A DNA stretch of 64,000 nucleotides. Source: Curvibacter microcysteis. GTDB taxonomy: Bacteria > Pseudomonadota > Gammaproteobacteria > Burkholderiales > Burkholderiaceae_C. A program made the position numbers and the translations under genes. Position 1 is the first letter of the stretch. Every line of letters begins with the position of its first letter. The notes below the pieces were generated by a model. The model had not been told where the DNA came from, did no database searches, and saw only the letters and a program-made list of their open reading frames with translations. Of this stretch, positions 48,422 to 58,751 are shown piece by piece. Where the stretch lies: positions 434,001 to 498,000 of the forward strand of contig NZ_JAQSIO010000003.1 in the NCBI RefSeq assembly GCF_028649455.1. The letters are read 5' to 3'.

Positions 48422-49480
48422 TCATAGTCCGGTCGGTTTGTTCAGCGAGAGACCGGTGCCCTGGGGGTCGGCGGTGGTGCAGGCCAGCGCTTCGACGTAG
48501 CGGCGCGCAGGCAGGCGGTTTTCGGTGGCCGAGGAGGCTTGGCTGGCCACCTTGAAGGTGTTCGGGCCCATGCCGCCGGCCTGGTCGATGGCCATCATTT
48601 CGTTCATGCACATCTTGCTGCTGTCCACACAGCGGTTCAGGATGGCGTGGTACAGCTCGGCGTCCACCTTGGCGTAGTGGCGCACGGGGTCGCGTTCGCT
48701 GGGTTGCTCCAGGGCCAGGTAGGAGGCGCGGTCCAGGCTCAGTTCGCTGGTCTTGGTCTTGTTGACCCAGCTGTCAAAACCGGCTTGGTCCACACCATGG
48801 AAGCGGAAGCGCATGTGCGAGAAGCCGGCGCCGCTGTAGTTGGCGGAGAAGCCTTCGTACTCACCCGCCTTGTTGATCACGGCGTGCAGTTGGGTTTGCA
48901 TGCCCGGCATGGCGTAGATCTGACCGGCCAGCGCGGGGATGTAGAACGAGTTCATCACCGTCGACGCCGTGATCTTGAATTGGATCGGCACATCCACGGG
49001 GGCGACCAGCTCGTTCACCGTGGCCACACCTTGCTCGGGGTAGATGAACAGCCACTTCCAGTCCAAGGCCACCACTTCCACGGTCAGCGGCTTGACGTCC
49101 GCCGGGATGGGGCGGTTGGCGTCCAGGCGCGACAGCGGGCGGTACGGGTCCAGCGTGTGGGTGCTGATCCAGGTCAGCAAGCCCAGCGCGATGATGATCA
49201 GCAGGGGCGCGCCCCAGATCACCAGCTCCAGTTGGGTGGAGTGGTCCCAGTCCGGCTCGTAGGCCGCTTGGGTGTTGGATTGGCGGTAGCGCCAGGCGAA
49301 GAACAAGGTCAGCGCGATCACCGGAACGATGATCAAAAGCATCAGCAGCGTCGAAACCACGATGAGGTGGCCTTGTTGTGCAGCGATGTCGCCGGACGGG
49401 TTCATCACCACGGTGCCGCAGCCGGTCAAGGAAGCGGCAGACAGCAACAGCAGTCCGCGAAGAGTCTTGTGAGAGGTCAT
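48422..49480 (-). CDS. cyoA: Cytochrome bo3 quinol oxidase subunit II
   Basis: A 352-residue lipoprotein subunit. The lipobox LTGC gives a lipidated Cys at position 21, two helices follow, then the cupredoxin-fold domain with [16 protein letters not shown]. The CuA ligands of cytochrome c oxidases (CxxxC) are absent, as expected for a quinol oxidase. A longer C-terminal tail (from about 280) holds Cys and Met residues ([13 protein letters not shown]), which is also seen in other CyoA proteins. It is the first gene of cyoABCD-surf1-regB-regA; the shared gap with the MFS gene contains two inverted repeats. Confidence 0.96.
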   Translation of the reverse strand: MTSHKTLRGLLLLSAASLTGCGTVVMNPSGDIAAQQGHLIVVSTLLMLLIIVPVIALTLFFAWRYRQSNTQAAYEPDWDHSTQLELVIWGAPLLIIIALGLLTWISTHTLDPYRPLSRLDANRPIPADVKPLTVEVVALDWKWLFIYPEQGVATVNELVAPVDVPIQFKITASTVMNSFYIPALAGQIYAMPGMQTQLHAVINKAGEYEGFSANYSGAGFSHMRFRFHGVDQAGFDSWVNKTKTSELSLDRASYLALEQPSERDPVRHYAKVDAELYHAILNRCVDSSKMCMNEMMAIDQAGGMGPNTFKVASQASSATENRLPARRYVEALACTTADPQGTGLSLNKPTGL

Positions 49481-49531
49481 GCCGGGGTAAAGCAGGATGT
49501 GCTATGGGGGGAAAGTGAGGTAATGTAGATT

Positions 49532-49568
49532 CGCCAAGCGGTTTTGGCGATTGGACGTTTTGTCCTAT
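49532..49568. promoter_or_regulatory. Two adjacent inverted repeats between cyoA and the MFS gene
   Basis: CGCCAA-N6-TTGGCG (49532-49549) is a perfect 6-bp repeat. It abuts ATTGGAC-GTTTT-style repeat GGAC-N5-GTCC (49550-49568, arms match 6 of 7). A perfect TTGACA on the minus strand overlaps the outer edge (49569-49574 region), upstream of cyoA, but no good -10 is seen at 17 bp. These look like operators for cyoA, the MFS gene, or both. Confidence 0.5.
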
Positions 49569-49647
49569 GTCAATCGACCTCTCTCCAGACTGCTGTGGCG
49601 GAGACAGCGCGCCTTCGGGCGCCCATCGCAAGAAATGAGAGGCAAAA

Positions 49648-50991
49648 ATGATGTCCAGCACAGTTCCTAGCGTTGCCGCTCAGGTAGCGTCCCCGGCTTA
49701 TGCCAACAGCAGCACCGCCCCTGGGGGGCACAGCACCCACATCACCCCGGGTGAAATTGCCACCGGCGTGGTGGTGGGGCGGGCGTCGGAGTATTTCGAC
49801 TTCTTCGTCTACGCCATCGCCTCGGTCCTGGTGTTCCCATTTGTGTTCTTCCCCACGGAAGAGCGCCTGGACGGCACGCTGTATTCCTTTGTCATTTTTG
49901 CCTTCGCCTTCATCGCCCGGCCCTTTGGTACGGTGCTGTTCATGGCCATCCAGCGCCGCTTTGGCCGAGAAACAAAGCTGACCATCGCCCTGGTGCTGCT
50001 GGGCGCCAGCACCGCCGGCATGGCTTTCTTACCCACCTATGCCCACCTGGGCTTCACCTCCATCGTCCTGCTGTCGCTGTTTCGCGTGGCGCAGGGCGTG
50101 GCGCTCGGCGGGTCCTGGGACGGGCTGCCCTCGCTGCTGGCACTGAAGGCGCCTGAAGACCGCCGCGGTTGGTACGCCATGCTGGGCCAGTTGGGTGCCC
50201 CGCTGGGTTTTGTGGTGGCTGCTGGCCTGTTTGCCTTCTTGTTGGGCAACCTGGCGTCGGATGACTTCCTGGAATGGGGCTGGCGTTATCCCTTCTACGT
50301 GGCCTTCGCCATCAACGTCGTGGCCTTGTTCGCGCGGCTGCGCCTGGTGTCCACCGACGAGTATTCGCACCTGTTGGAAGAGCGTGAGCTCGAGCCCACC
50401 AGCGTGGTCGAGATGACCCGCTCGCAAGGCCGCAACGTGCTGATTGGCGCTTTGGCCGCGCTGGCCAGCTATGCCTTGTTCCACCTGGTGACGGTGTTCC
50501 CCTTGTCCTGGATCACGCTCTACTCGGAGCGCTCGATCAGCGACTTCCTGGGGGTGCAGATGTGGGGCGCTTGCCTGGCGGCGGTGGGCATCGTGGTGTC
50601 GGGCCTGGTGGCTGACCGCTTTGGTCGCCGCACCACGCTGGGGACCTTGGCGGCCTTGATTGCCGTGTTCAGCGGCTTCGCACCGTCGCTCATGGATGGT
50701 GGCGTCTGGGGCCAGAACGTGTTCATCTTGCTGGGCTTCAGCCTGCTGGGCCTGTCTTATGGCCAGGCTTCTGGGGCGGTGACGGCCAACTTCTCGGCCC
50801 GCTACCGCTACACCGGTGCGGCTTTGACGGCGGATCTGGCCTGGTTGGTCGGTGCGGCCTTTGCCCCGCTGGTGGCTTTGGGCTTGTCGGCGCACTTCGG
50901 CCTGGCCTATGTCAGCGTGTATTTGTTGTCCGGCGCCTTGGGTACCTTGGCGGCCTTGAGCGTGAACCGCGCCCTGGAGGGCCGCGGCTGA
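49648..50991 (+). CDS. MFS transporter of the metabolite:H+ symporter type
   Basis: A 447-residue transporter with 12 predicted helices. The N-terminal helix region GRASEYFDFFVYAIASVLVF and the loop RRFGRETKLTIALVLLG (the conserved A-motif loop) are typical of the MHS (ShiA/ProP/KgtP-like) group of MFS proteins; substrates are organic acids or osmolytes and cannot be named here. ATGs at 49648 and 49651 are both possible. A UUCG-capped hairpin (49609-49622) lies in the 5' leader, 25 nt before the ribosome-binding site. It is divergent from cyoA. Confidence 0.87.
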   Translation: MMSSTVPSVAAQVASPAYANSSTAPGGHSTHITPGEIATGVVVGRASEYFDFFVYAIASVLVFPFVFFPTEERLDGTLYSFVIFAFAFIARPFGTVLFMAIQRRFGRETKLTIALVLLGASTAGMAFLPTYAHLGFTSIVLLSLFRVAQGVALGGSWDGLPSLLALKAPEDRRGWYAMLGQLGAPLGFVVAAGLFAFLLGNLASDDFLEWGWRYPFYVAFAINVVALFARLRLVSTDEYSHLLEERELEPTSVVEMTRSQGRNVLIGALAALASYALFHLVTVFPLSWITLYSERSISDFLGVQMWGACLAAVGIVVSGLVADRFGRRTTLGTLAALIAVFSGFAPSLMDGGVWGQNVFILLGFSLLGLSYGQASGAVTANFSARYRYTGAALTADLAWLVGAAFAPLVALGLSAHFGLAYVSVYLLSGALGTLAALSVNRALEGRG

Positions 50992-51002
50992 ACTGGGCCC
51001 AC

Positions 51003-51051
51003 AAACACCCGGGCGGGCCCCGCTCTGCAGGGTGCGCGAAACGGGTGTTTT
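51003..51051 (+). terminator. Weak terminator candidate after the MFS gene
   Basis: AAACACCCG (51003-51011) pairs perfectly with CGGGTGTTT (51042-51050) around a 30-nt loop, but only four Ts follow. Confidence 0.4.
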
Positions 51052-51098
51052 GATCGGGCACAATCTGACTCGACCCGGGCTGTTCCGGGCCAGTACCC

Positions 51099-51125
51099 AA
51101 CGGGCCGCATGTCGGCCCGTTTTCT
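51099..51125 (+). terminator. Terminator hairpin just before the EamA transporter gene
   Basis: ACGGGCCG-CATGT-CGGCCCGT forms an 8-bp stem with a T-rich tail (TTTTCTTGTT). It ends 10 bp before the next start codon, so it may end the MFS transcript or hide the start of the next gene. Confidence 0.65.
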
Positions 51126-51134
51126 TGTTGATTC

Positions 51135-52010
51135 ATGAGACTTACGCATTCCCGAGCGGTCCTGTTAATGGTGGCCGTGACCCTGATGTGGTCCATTGCT
51201 GGTGTCGTGACCCGCCACCTGGAGCACGCCCAGAGCTTTGAGGTGACTTTCTGGCGCAGCCTGTTCAACGCCCTGGCTTTGTTGGCCATCCTGCCGCTGG
51301 TGCAGGGCCGGGCGGTGTTTGCCAACATGCGCCAAGGCGGGCGCGCTTTGTGGGTGTCGGGCTTTTGCTGGAGCGTGATGTTCACGGCCTTCATGGTGGC
51401 CATGACGCTGACCTCGGTGGCCAATGTGCTGGTCACCATGTCCCTGGGGCCTCTGTGCACCGCCTTGATTGCCCGTGTGTTTCTACGTCACCGCATCCTG
51501 CCGCGCACCTGGCTGGCCATCGCGGCCGCTGGCGTGGGCATTGCCTGGATGTACGGCAGTCAAATGGCTGGTGGTCAATGGCAAGGCACCCTGGTGGCCT
51601 TGTGCGTGCCCCTGGCCGCCTCGGTCAATTGGTCCGTGGTTCAGCGCTCCCATGCACAGGGCCATGACGTTGATTTGGTGCCTGCCGTGTTGGTGGGGGC
51701 GCTGATTTCCGCGCTGACGACCTTGCCGCTGGCGTTTCCGTTTCAGGCCTCGGCATCGGACCTGGGCCTGCTGGCCTTGCTGGGCGTTTTGCAGCTGGCC
51801 ATTCCCTGCGTTCTGGCGGTGCGCTGTGCGCGCGTGCTGAAGGCGCCCGAGGTGGCGCTGCTGGCCTTGCTGGAAGTCATTTTTGGCATCCTGCTCGCTT
51901 GGGCCGGGGCCGGAGAGCGGCCCGCGCCTGAGGTGCTGGCCGGCGGGTCGCTGGTCATCGCGGCCCTGGTGTGCAACGAATTATTAGGTTGGAAGGAGCA
52001 GACAACATGA
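51135..52010 (+). CDS. EamA/DMT-family transporter
   Basis: A 291-residue drug/metabolite transporter with ten predicted helices in two EamA repeats. Visible are LMWSIAGVVTRHLE near the N terminus, TFWRSLFNALAL after helix 2, and LLEVIFGILLAWAGAGE in the second repeat. Such proteins export amino acids or other metabolites; the substrate is unknown. The ATG at 51135 is the clear start. Its stop overlaps the next gene's start by 4 bp, so it is coupled to the acyl-CoA hydrolase-like gene. Confidence 0.88.
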   Translation: MRLTHSRAVLLMVAVTLMWSIAGVVTRHLEHAQSFEVTFWRSLFNALALLAILPLVQGRAVFANMRQGGRALWVSGFCWSVMFTAFMVAMTLTSVANVLVTMSLGPLCTALIARVFLRHRILPRTWLAIAAAGVGIAWMYGSQMAGGQWQGTLVALCVPLAASVNWSVVQRSHAQGHDVDLVPAVLVGALISALTTLPLAFPFQASASDLGLLALLGVLQLAIPCVLAVRCARVLKAPEVALLALLEVIFGILLAWAGAGERPAPEVLAGGSLVIAALVCNELLGWKEQTT

Positions 52011-53104
52011 GCATTTTCAATGGCGACATCGTGACCGAACTGCGTGGGCAGGTCGGCTTCATCACCCTCAACCGCCCGCGGGCGCTCAATGCCCTGTCTT
52101 TGGGCATGGTGCGTGATCTGACCGTGGCGCTCAAGGCCTGGGCGGCCGACCCGGCGGTGCTGGGCGTGGCCATCCGGGGCAGCAACAAAGACGGTGTTTT
52201 TGGTGCTTTTTGTGCCGGCGGCGACATCCGCTTTTTGCACCAGGCTGCCACCACGGGCGATGCCGATTTGGAGGCTTTTTTCACCGAGGAATACGCCCTC
52301 AACCACCTGATCCACAGCTACCCCAAGCCTTACATCGCGTTCATGGATGGCATCGTCATGGGCGGCGGCATGGGCATCAGCCAGGGCGGCAGCGTGCGCA
52401 TCGTCACCGAGCGCACCAAGATGGCCATGCCTGAAACCATCATTGGCCTGTTCCCCGATGTGGGCGGCGGCTACTTCCTGAGCCGCTGCCCCGGTCATGT
52501 GGGTGAGTGGTTGGCGCTGACGGGCGACACCATCGGGGCGGGCGACGCCATCGCTTTCAGCTTGGCCGACCACTTCCTGAGTGCCGAGCGCCAGGCCGGC
52601 CTGTGGGATGCTCTAGGCGCCCAGCAGTGGGCCGATGGCGCAGGCTTCAAGGCCTGGCTGGGCCAGCAGTTCGAGGCGGCCCCCGCGGCGGCCACCACCG
52701 CTGACGTGCGGGCGCAGATCGACCAGTTCTTTGCCCTGGCCGATGCCAAGGCGATCGTGCAGAGCCTCGAGGCAGATCGCCAAGACTGGGCCCGTGCCAC
52801 GGGCGCCACCTTGCGCAAGCGCTCGCCCTTGATGCTGGAAGTGGTGTTGGAGCAAGTGCGCCGCGCCCGCAGCCAAACTTTGGCCGAAGACCTGAAGATG
52901 GAGCGTGATCTGGTGCACCGCTGCTTCCACCTGCGTCCGGGTCAGAGCGAAACGGTGGAGGGCATCCGCGCCCTGGCCGTCGACAAGGACCACAGCCCGC
53001 GCTGGAACCCGGCCCGTGTCGAAGACGTGCCCGCCAGCTTGGTGGCTGAGTTCTTCACCAGCCCCTGGCCCGCCGCACAGCACCCGCTGCGCGAGTTGGT
53101 TTAA
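52007..53104 (+). CDS. Enoyl-CoA hydratase/isomerase family protein, 3-hydroxyisobutyryl-CoA hydrolase-like
   Basis: A 365-residue crotonase-fold enzyme of the HIBYL-CoA hydrolase branch, which is longer than normal enoyl-CoA hydratases. Seen are LNRPRALNALSLGMV near residue 20, the oxyanion-hole segments AFCAGGDIRFLH and FMDGIVMGGGMGIS, and PETIIGLFPDVGGGYFLSR with the catalytic-type Glu and Asp. The usual reaction is release of 3-hydroxyisobutyrate in valine breakdown. No other valine-pathway gene is nearby. The ATG at 52007 overlaps the EamA gene by 4 bp. Confidence 0.86.
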   Translation: MSIFNGDIVTELRGQVGFITLNRPRALNALSLGMVRDLTVALKAWAADPAVLGVAIRGSNKDGVFGAFCAGGDIRFLHQAATTGDADLEAFFTEEYALNHLIHSYPKPYIAFMDGIVMGGGMGISQGGSVRIVTERTKMAMPETIIGLFPDVGGGYFLSRCPGHVGEWLALTGDTIGAGDAIAFSLADHFLSAERQAGLWDALGAQQWADGAGFKAWLGQQFEAAPAAATTADVRAQIDQFFALADAKAIVQSLEADRQDWARATGATLRKRSPLMLEVVLEQVRRARSQTLAEDLKMERDLVHRCFHLRPGQSETVEGIRALAVDKDHSPRWNPARVEDVPASLVAEFFTSPWPAAQHPLRELV

Positions 53105-53197
53105 GACCCGCGGCCTCGGCCGCTTGGTGCCTCACCGGACGCCGTGACCTCAAGCCCCTGCGCCGTGCGGGGCGTGGTGGCCGGTGCAACGGCGCGC

Positions 53198-54085
53198 TCA
53201 GCGCTGCTGGTAGACCAGCGTGGCCAAGCTCAGCAGGGCTTGGCGTGACAAGGGACCGGACAAGGCATAGCCAAAACCCTGGTCGACCCAATAGAACGAG
53301 GGCACCGGGCCCTGCTCGGAAAAGCGGAAGGCGGTCTCCTGGTCGTTGGGCGTTGTCGCGCGCTGGACCGGCTTGTCCTTGGTCGGGGTGGCGCCTGTGT
53401 CCACCGCGCCAAGGTACAAGGTGAGCCGCAGTCCTTGGGGGTTTTGGTACATGAATTGGGCCCTGGCCCCGTTTTCGCCAGGCAGCAGGCGCCCGCCCAC
53501 CAGGCTGTAACCCTGGCTCGACAGGTCGGGCAAGGTCAGCGCGCGGCCCAGCCGCTTGGACAGCCATTGGACCAAGTGCTGCTGTTGACTGGCGTCGACC
53601 TCGACCGGGTGTTTGACCTCTGGGGAATACACCGCATGGGCCACACCCGCTTGTTGTGAAAACCGTTGCAAACCGGCTTGGGACAGAGCGCCTGGGGCAC
53701 GGCCCCATTGCGCTATCGAAGCTTCGTTGGGGGTGTGGCTGCGTGCCAGCCATCCCGCTGAAAACGTCAACACAAAGCCAGCGGCCAAACCAGCCCAGCG
53801 CCACTGGCTGAGTGCTTGGGTGCGCTGCTGGCTGGCCCGCAACAGGGTGGCGCTCAGGGCGGGGGGAATGGGTTCGTCCAGAACCTCGGCATGCAATTGG
53901 CGCAGGGCTTGGCGCTGGGCTTGCCAGGCTTGCAGTGTGGCCTGGGCCTGCGGGTGCTGAGCCAGCTCGGCCTCAAGGGCGGGCTGTTCTGCCGTCGGCA
54001 ATTGCCCATCCAGCCAGGCATGCAGGCGGTCTTCCAGCGGGCTGGAGGCTGGCTGCTGGTGGGGCGGGGCGTGCGAGGGATCCAT
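53198..54085 (-). CDS. Transmembrane anti-sigma factor
   Basis: A 295-residue single-pass membrane protein encoded 16 bp after an ECF sigma gene. The N-terminal cytoplasmic part has the anti-sigma start LEDRLHAWLDGQLP and a long helix; there is no HxxxCxxC zinc motif. One helix (about 98-116) is followed by a periplasmic domain of about 175 residues that probably senses or transduces the signal. Such factors bind and hold the sigma factor until a periplasmic cue releases it. The ATG at 54083-54085 was chosen over an upstream open stretch that overlaps the sigma gene. Confidence 0.87.
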   Translation of the reverse strand: MDPSHAPPHQQPASSPLEDRLHAWLDGQLPTAEQPALEAELAQHPQAQATLQAWQAQRQALRQLHAEVLDEPIPPALSATLLRASQQRTQALSQWRWAGLAAGFVLTFSAGWLARSHTPNEASIAQWGRAPGALSQAGLQRFSQQAGVAHAVYSPEVKHPVEVDASQQQHLVQWLSKRLGRALTLPDLSSQGYSLVGGRLLPGENGARAQFMYQNPQGLRLTLYLGAVDTGATPTKDKPVQRATTPNDQETAFRFSEQGPVPSFYWVDQGFGYALSGPLSRQALLSLATLVYQQR

Positions 54086-54101
54086 GGCGTGAACGTGAGG
54101 C

Positions 54102-54680
54102 TCATTGAACCTGCCGCAGCAGGGCGACGGGGGGCTTGGCCCGTGCAGGGGCATCGTGGGCCTGGGGACCGGCTGCGCTGTCGTTTGGCCGGGTGGCGGG
54201 GGCATCAAGCAACTCGCGCAGGCGCGCGCGGGCGCGGGACAGGCGCGACATCACCGTGCCGACGGGGACCTGGGTGATCCGCGCCACTTGTTCGTAGCTC
54301 AGGTCTTCCAGGCTGACCAGCAGCAAAACCTCGCGTTGTTCGGCGGGCAGCCGCAGCAGGCAGCGCTGCAAGTCAAGGGCGCAATCCCCGCCAGGCTCGG
54401 GGCCTGTGGCCTCCAGAAAGGCCTGTTGTGCTTCTTGGGCGCCCGTGCTGGCGCTGACCAGCTCGAGTCCGTTTCGGCGCAGCTGGCTCACGCGCAGGTT
54501 GTGCATCAAAGTGAACAACCAGGCGCGCAGGTCGCTGCCCACCGCCCACAAGCGCCATTTGGTGCAAGCCCGCTCCAGCGTGTCTTGCACCAGGTCGTCG
54601 GCAGCCCAGCGGTCACCGGTCAAGGTGCGTGCGTAGCGCCTCAACCGGGGAATGTGTTCGCTGAGGGCCTGAGGATCCAT
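54102..54680 (-). CDS. ECF RNA polymerase sigma factor
   Basis: A 192-residue sigma-70 family protein with region 2 (LRRYARTLTGDRWAADDLVQ and the following DTLERA) and region 4 (LPAEQREVLLLVSLEDLSYE, then VPVGTVMSRLSRAR). It lacks regions 1 and 3, as ECF factors do. The C-terminal 30 residues are a variable tail. It lies 39 bp after the lipoprotein gene and 16 bp before its anti-sigma gene. It probably controls this cassette, since a GGAAT-N17-CGTT promoter precedes the lipoprotein gene. Confidence 0.93.
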   Translation of the reverse strand: MDPQALSEHIPRLRRYARTLTGDRWAADDLVQDTLERACTKWRLWAVGSDLRAWLFTLMHNLRVSQLRRNGLELVSASTGAQEAQQAFLEATGPEPGGDCALDLQRCLLRLPAEQREVLLLVSLEDLSYEQVARITQVPVGTVMSRLSRARARLRELLDAPATRPNDSAAGPQAHDAPARAKPPVALLRQVQ

Positions 54681-54719
54681 GGCGTGTTGGGGTCAACGCA
54701 TCAGGTCGGGGCAGGGGGC

Positions 54720-55136
54720 TCAGGGCTTGGCGACTTGCCAGACCTTGTTGAAGCCGTCGCCTGTTTTGTCACCGGGCTTGGTGTCCTTGACCCAGTAGTA
54801 CAGCGGCTTGCCCTTGAGCGCCCATTGTTTCTTGCCATCGTCTCGGGTCACCACGGTGTAATCGCCCGTGGCTTTGTCGCTGTCGGTGGCCATCAGCGGC
54901 GGCCAGTTGGTGGCGCAGGGGCCGTTGCAGACCGATTTGCCGCTGCCCGCCACATCGCGGTCAAAGGTGTAGAGCGTCATACCGTTGGGACCGGTCAGCA
55001 CGCCATCGGCGAGCTTGGTGGGGGCGCTCGGCGCACCGGACATCGAAGCGCAGCCGCCCAGCAGGGCGCTGGCCAGGAGGGTGGCGGCCAGAGCGGGGCG
55101 CCAGACGGGGCTGAAGTTGAAGCGAGCGGTCGTCAT
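54720..55136 (-). CDS. COG4315-type secreted-repeat lipoprotein
   Basis: A 138-residue predicted lipoprotein with lipobox LLGGC (Cys about 29). The mature part carries the COG4315 pattern of short repeats with conserved Tyr/Asp and Trp: GMTLYTFDRDVAG, CNGPCATNWPPL and KPLYYWVKDTKPGD. These proteins are common beside ECF sigma/anti-sigma pairs in betaproteobacteria; their function is not known. The Cys pair in CNGPC could form a disulfide. The ATG at 55134-55136 is preceded by GGAG. It is first in the cassette and may be a target of the sigma factor or a part of sensing. Confidence 0.85.
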   Translation of the reverse strand: MTTARFNFSPVWRPALAATLLASALLGGCASMSGAPSAPTKLADGVLTGPNGMTLYTFDRDVAGSGKSVCNGPCATNWPPLMATDSDKATGDYTVVTRDDGKKQWALKGKPLYYWVKDTKPGDKTGDGFNKVWQVAKP

Positions 55137-55177
55137 CGTGGGTTCTCCAAAGCTTGCAGGAAGTCTGCAAAGGGGTA

Positions 55178-55203
55178 AACGCCGGCGCCGCGCTGTTTAT
55201 TCC
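55178..55203 (-). promoter_or_regulatory. ECF-type promoter of the lipoprotein/sigma/anti-sigma cassette
   Basis: On the minus strand, GGAAT (55199-55203) and CGTT (55178-55181) are separated by exactly 17 bp, matching the general ECF layout GGAAC-N16/17-CGTT. It lies about 42 bp before the lipoprotein start codon, a suitable distance, and suggests the cassette is under its own sigma factor. Confidence 0.55.
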
Positions 55204-55224
55204 AGCGGCTGAAAAATATTTCTT

Positions 55225-55698
55225 TCAGCGGTTGCGGCTCTTCATGGCGCGTTCGACCTCGCGCTTGCCTTCGCGGTCCTTGATGGTGTCGCGCTTGTCG
55301 TGTTCTGCCTTGCCCTTGGCCAGGGCGATCTCGCACTTGATCTTGCCGTTTTTCCAGTGCAGGTTGATGGGCACCAGGGTGTAGCCTTTTTGTTCGACTT
55401 TGCCGATCAAGCGCTTGATTTCGTCCTTTTTCATCAGCAGCTTTTTGGTGCGGATGGCGTCAGGGTTGACGTGGGTGGAGGCCGACTTGAGCGGGTTGAT
55501 CATGCAGCCCAGCACGTACAGCTCGCCGTCGCGGATGACCACATAGCCGTCGGTGAGCTGCACTTTGCCTTCGCGGGCGGCTTTGACTTCCCAGCCTTGC
55601 AGCACCATGCCGGCTTCGAAGCGTTCTTCAAAGAAATAGTTGAAGGCCGCTTTCTTGTTGTCTGCAATGCGGGAGGAGGTTTCGGGTTTTTTCGCCAT
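55225..55698 (-). CDS. smpB: SsrA-binding protein SmpB
   Basis: A 157-residue tmRNA partner for ribosome rescue. Visible are [35 protein letters not shown], the beta-barrel stretch [13 protein letters not shown] and the basic C-terminal tail [13 protein letters not shown] that enters the mRNA channel. The ATG at 55696-55698 is clear. It is divergent from ratA, an arrangement also found in E. coli. The tmRNA gene is not in this window. Confidence 0.98.
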   Translation of the reverse strand: MAKKPETSSRIADNKKAAFNYFFEERFEAGMVLQGWEVKAAREGKVQLTDGYVVIRDGELYVLGCMINPLKSASTHVNPDAIRTKKLLMKKDEIKRLIGKVEQKGYTLVPINLHWKNGKIKCEIALAKGKAEHDKRDTIKDREGKREVERAMKSRNR

Positions 55699-55822
55699 GG
55701 TGTCCAGATGAGGCTACAACAAATGAATCAAAGGCCTCAATACAATCCATTGCGCCTGAACCCGTAATTTTAGGTGCCTTGGTGTCGACCGGAGGCCTGT
55801 GGGGGTTCGGGGCCGCAAATTC

Positions 55823-56263
55823 ATGAAAACAGTCAACAAGTCCGTTCTGATCTGGTACAGCCCCCAGGAAATGTTCAAGTTGGTCACCGATGTGGCCAGC
55901 TACCCCCAATTTTTGCCCTGGTGCGACCATGCCAGCGTGCTGGACACGCACGAGGGGGGCATGACGGCCGAGGTGGGTATCTCCTTCAGCGGCGTGCGCC
56001 AAACCTTTGTGACCGCCAACAGCCACCAGTCCGATCGCCAGGTGGACATGAAATTGGTCAAAGGGCCTTTTTCCAGCCTGGAGGGCAGTTGGCACTTCCT
56101 GCCTGTGGGCGATGGCTCGCAGCGCGCCTGCAAGGTCGAACTGAGCCTGCGCTATGGCTTTGACAATCGGGCGCTGGCCGCCCTGGTCGGGCCGGTGTTC
56201 GACAAGATCGCCGGCAGCCTGGTGGACGCCTTCGTCAAACGCGCCGAGCAGGTGTATGGCTGA
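55823..56263 (+). CDS. ratA: RatA-like START/polyketide cyclase-fold protein
   Basis: A 146-residue protein of the RatA/COQ10 family. It begins MKTVNKSVLIWYSPQEMF and contains DVASYPQFLPWCDHASVL and SLVDAFVKRAEQVYG at the C terminus. E. coli RatA was first described as a toxin blocking 70S formation, while COQ10 relatives bind ubiquinone; the real role is debated. The ATG at 55823 was chosen over an upstream in-frame codon with no homology. A TACAAT (55741-55746) may be its -10 box. It overlaps ratB by 8 bp. Confidence 0.9.
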   Translation: MKTVNKSVLIWYSPQEMFKLVTDVASYPQFLPWCDHASVLDTHEGGMTAEVGISFSGVRQTFVTANSHQSDRQVDMKLVKGPFSSLEGSWHFLPVGDGSQRACKVELSLRYGFDNRALAALVGPVFDKIAGSLVDAFVKRAEQVYG

Positions 56264-56612
56264 GCGCGGCGACAAGATCAACATTGAGGTTGCCTACTCG
56301 CCACGCCCGCGCGAAGTGCTGGTGCGCGGGTTGCGCATCGACGCCTCGGCCTCGGTGATGCAGGCGCTGCGCAGCAGTGGCCTGCTGGCCGATTGCCCTG
56401 AGCTCGACCTGACCTGTTTGACGGTCAGTGTTTGGGGGCGCAAAACGCCGATGAATCAAGCCCTGCGCGAGGGCGACCGCATCGAGTTGTGCCGCCCCTT
56501 GGTGGTGGACCCCAAGGTGGCGCGCAGAGAGCGTTTTGCCAAACAAGGTGCGCGCGGCACGGGCTTGTTTGCGCAGCGCCGCGCTGGCGCTAAATCGGGT
56601 TACGGCGCCTGA
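56256..56612 (+). CDS. ratB: RnfH/RatB family protein
   Basis: A 118-residue ubiquitin-like (beta-grasp) protein of the RnfH family. Visible are INIEVAYSPRPREVLVRGLR, TCLTVSVWGRKTPMNQALREG split over adjacent positions, and GDRIELCRPLVVDPK, a typical ending. It always sits next to ratA; its function is unknown. Start ATG at 56256 overlaps ratA by 8 bp. The C-terminal 30 residues are basic and variable. Confidence 0.9.
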   Translation: MAERGDKINIEVAYSPRPREVLVRGLRIDASASVMQALRSSGLLADCPELDLTCLTVSVWGRKTPMNQALREGDRIELCRPLVVDPKVARRERFAKQGARGTGLFAQRRAGAKSGYGA

Positions 56613-56639
56613 CCTGGGCTCGCGGATCCGGGGGGCACC

Positions 56640-58736
<2,097 letters not shown>

Positions 58737-58751
58737 GTCAGCCGCCCCGCG

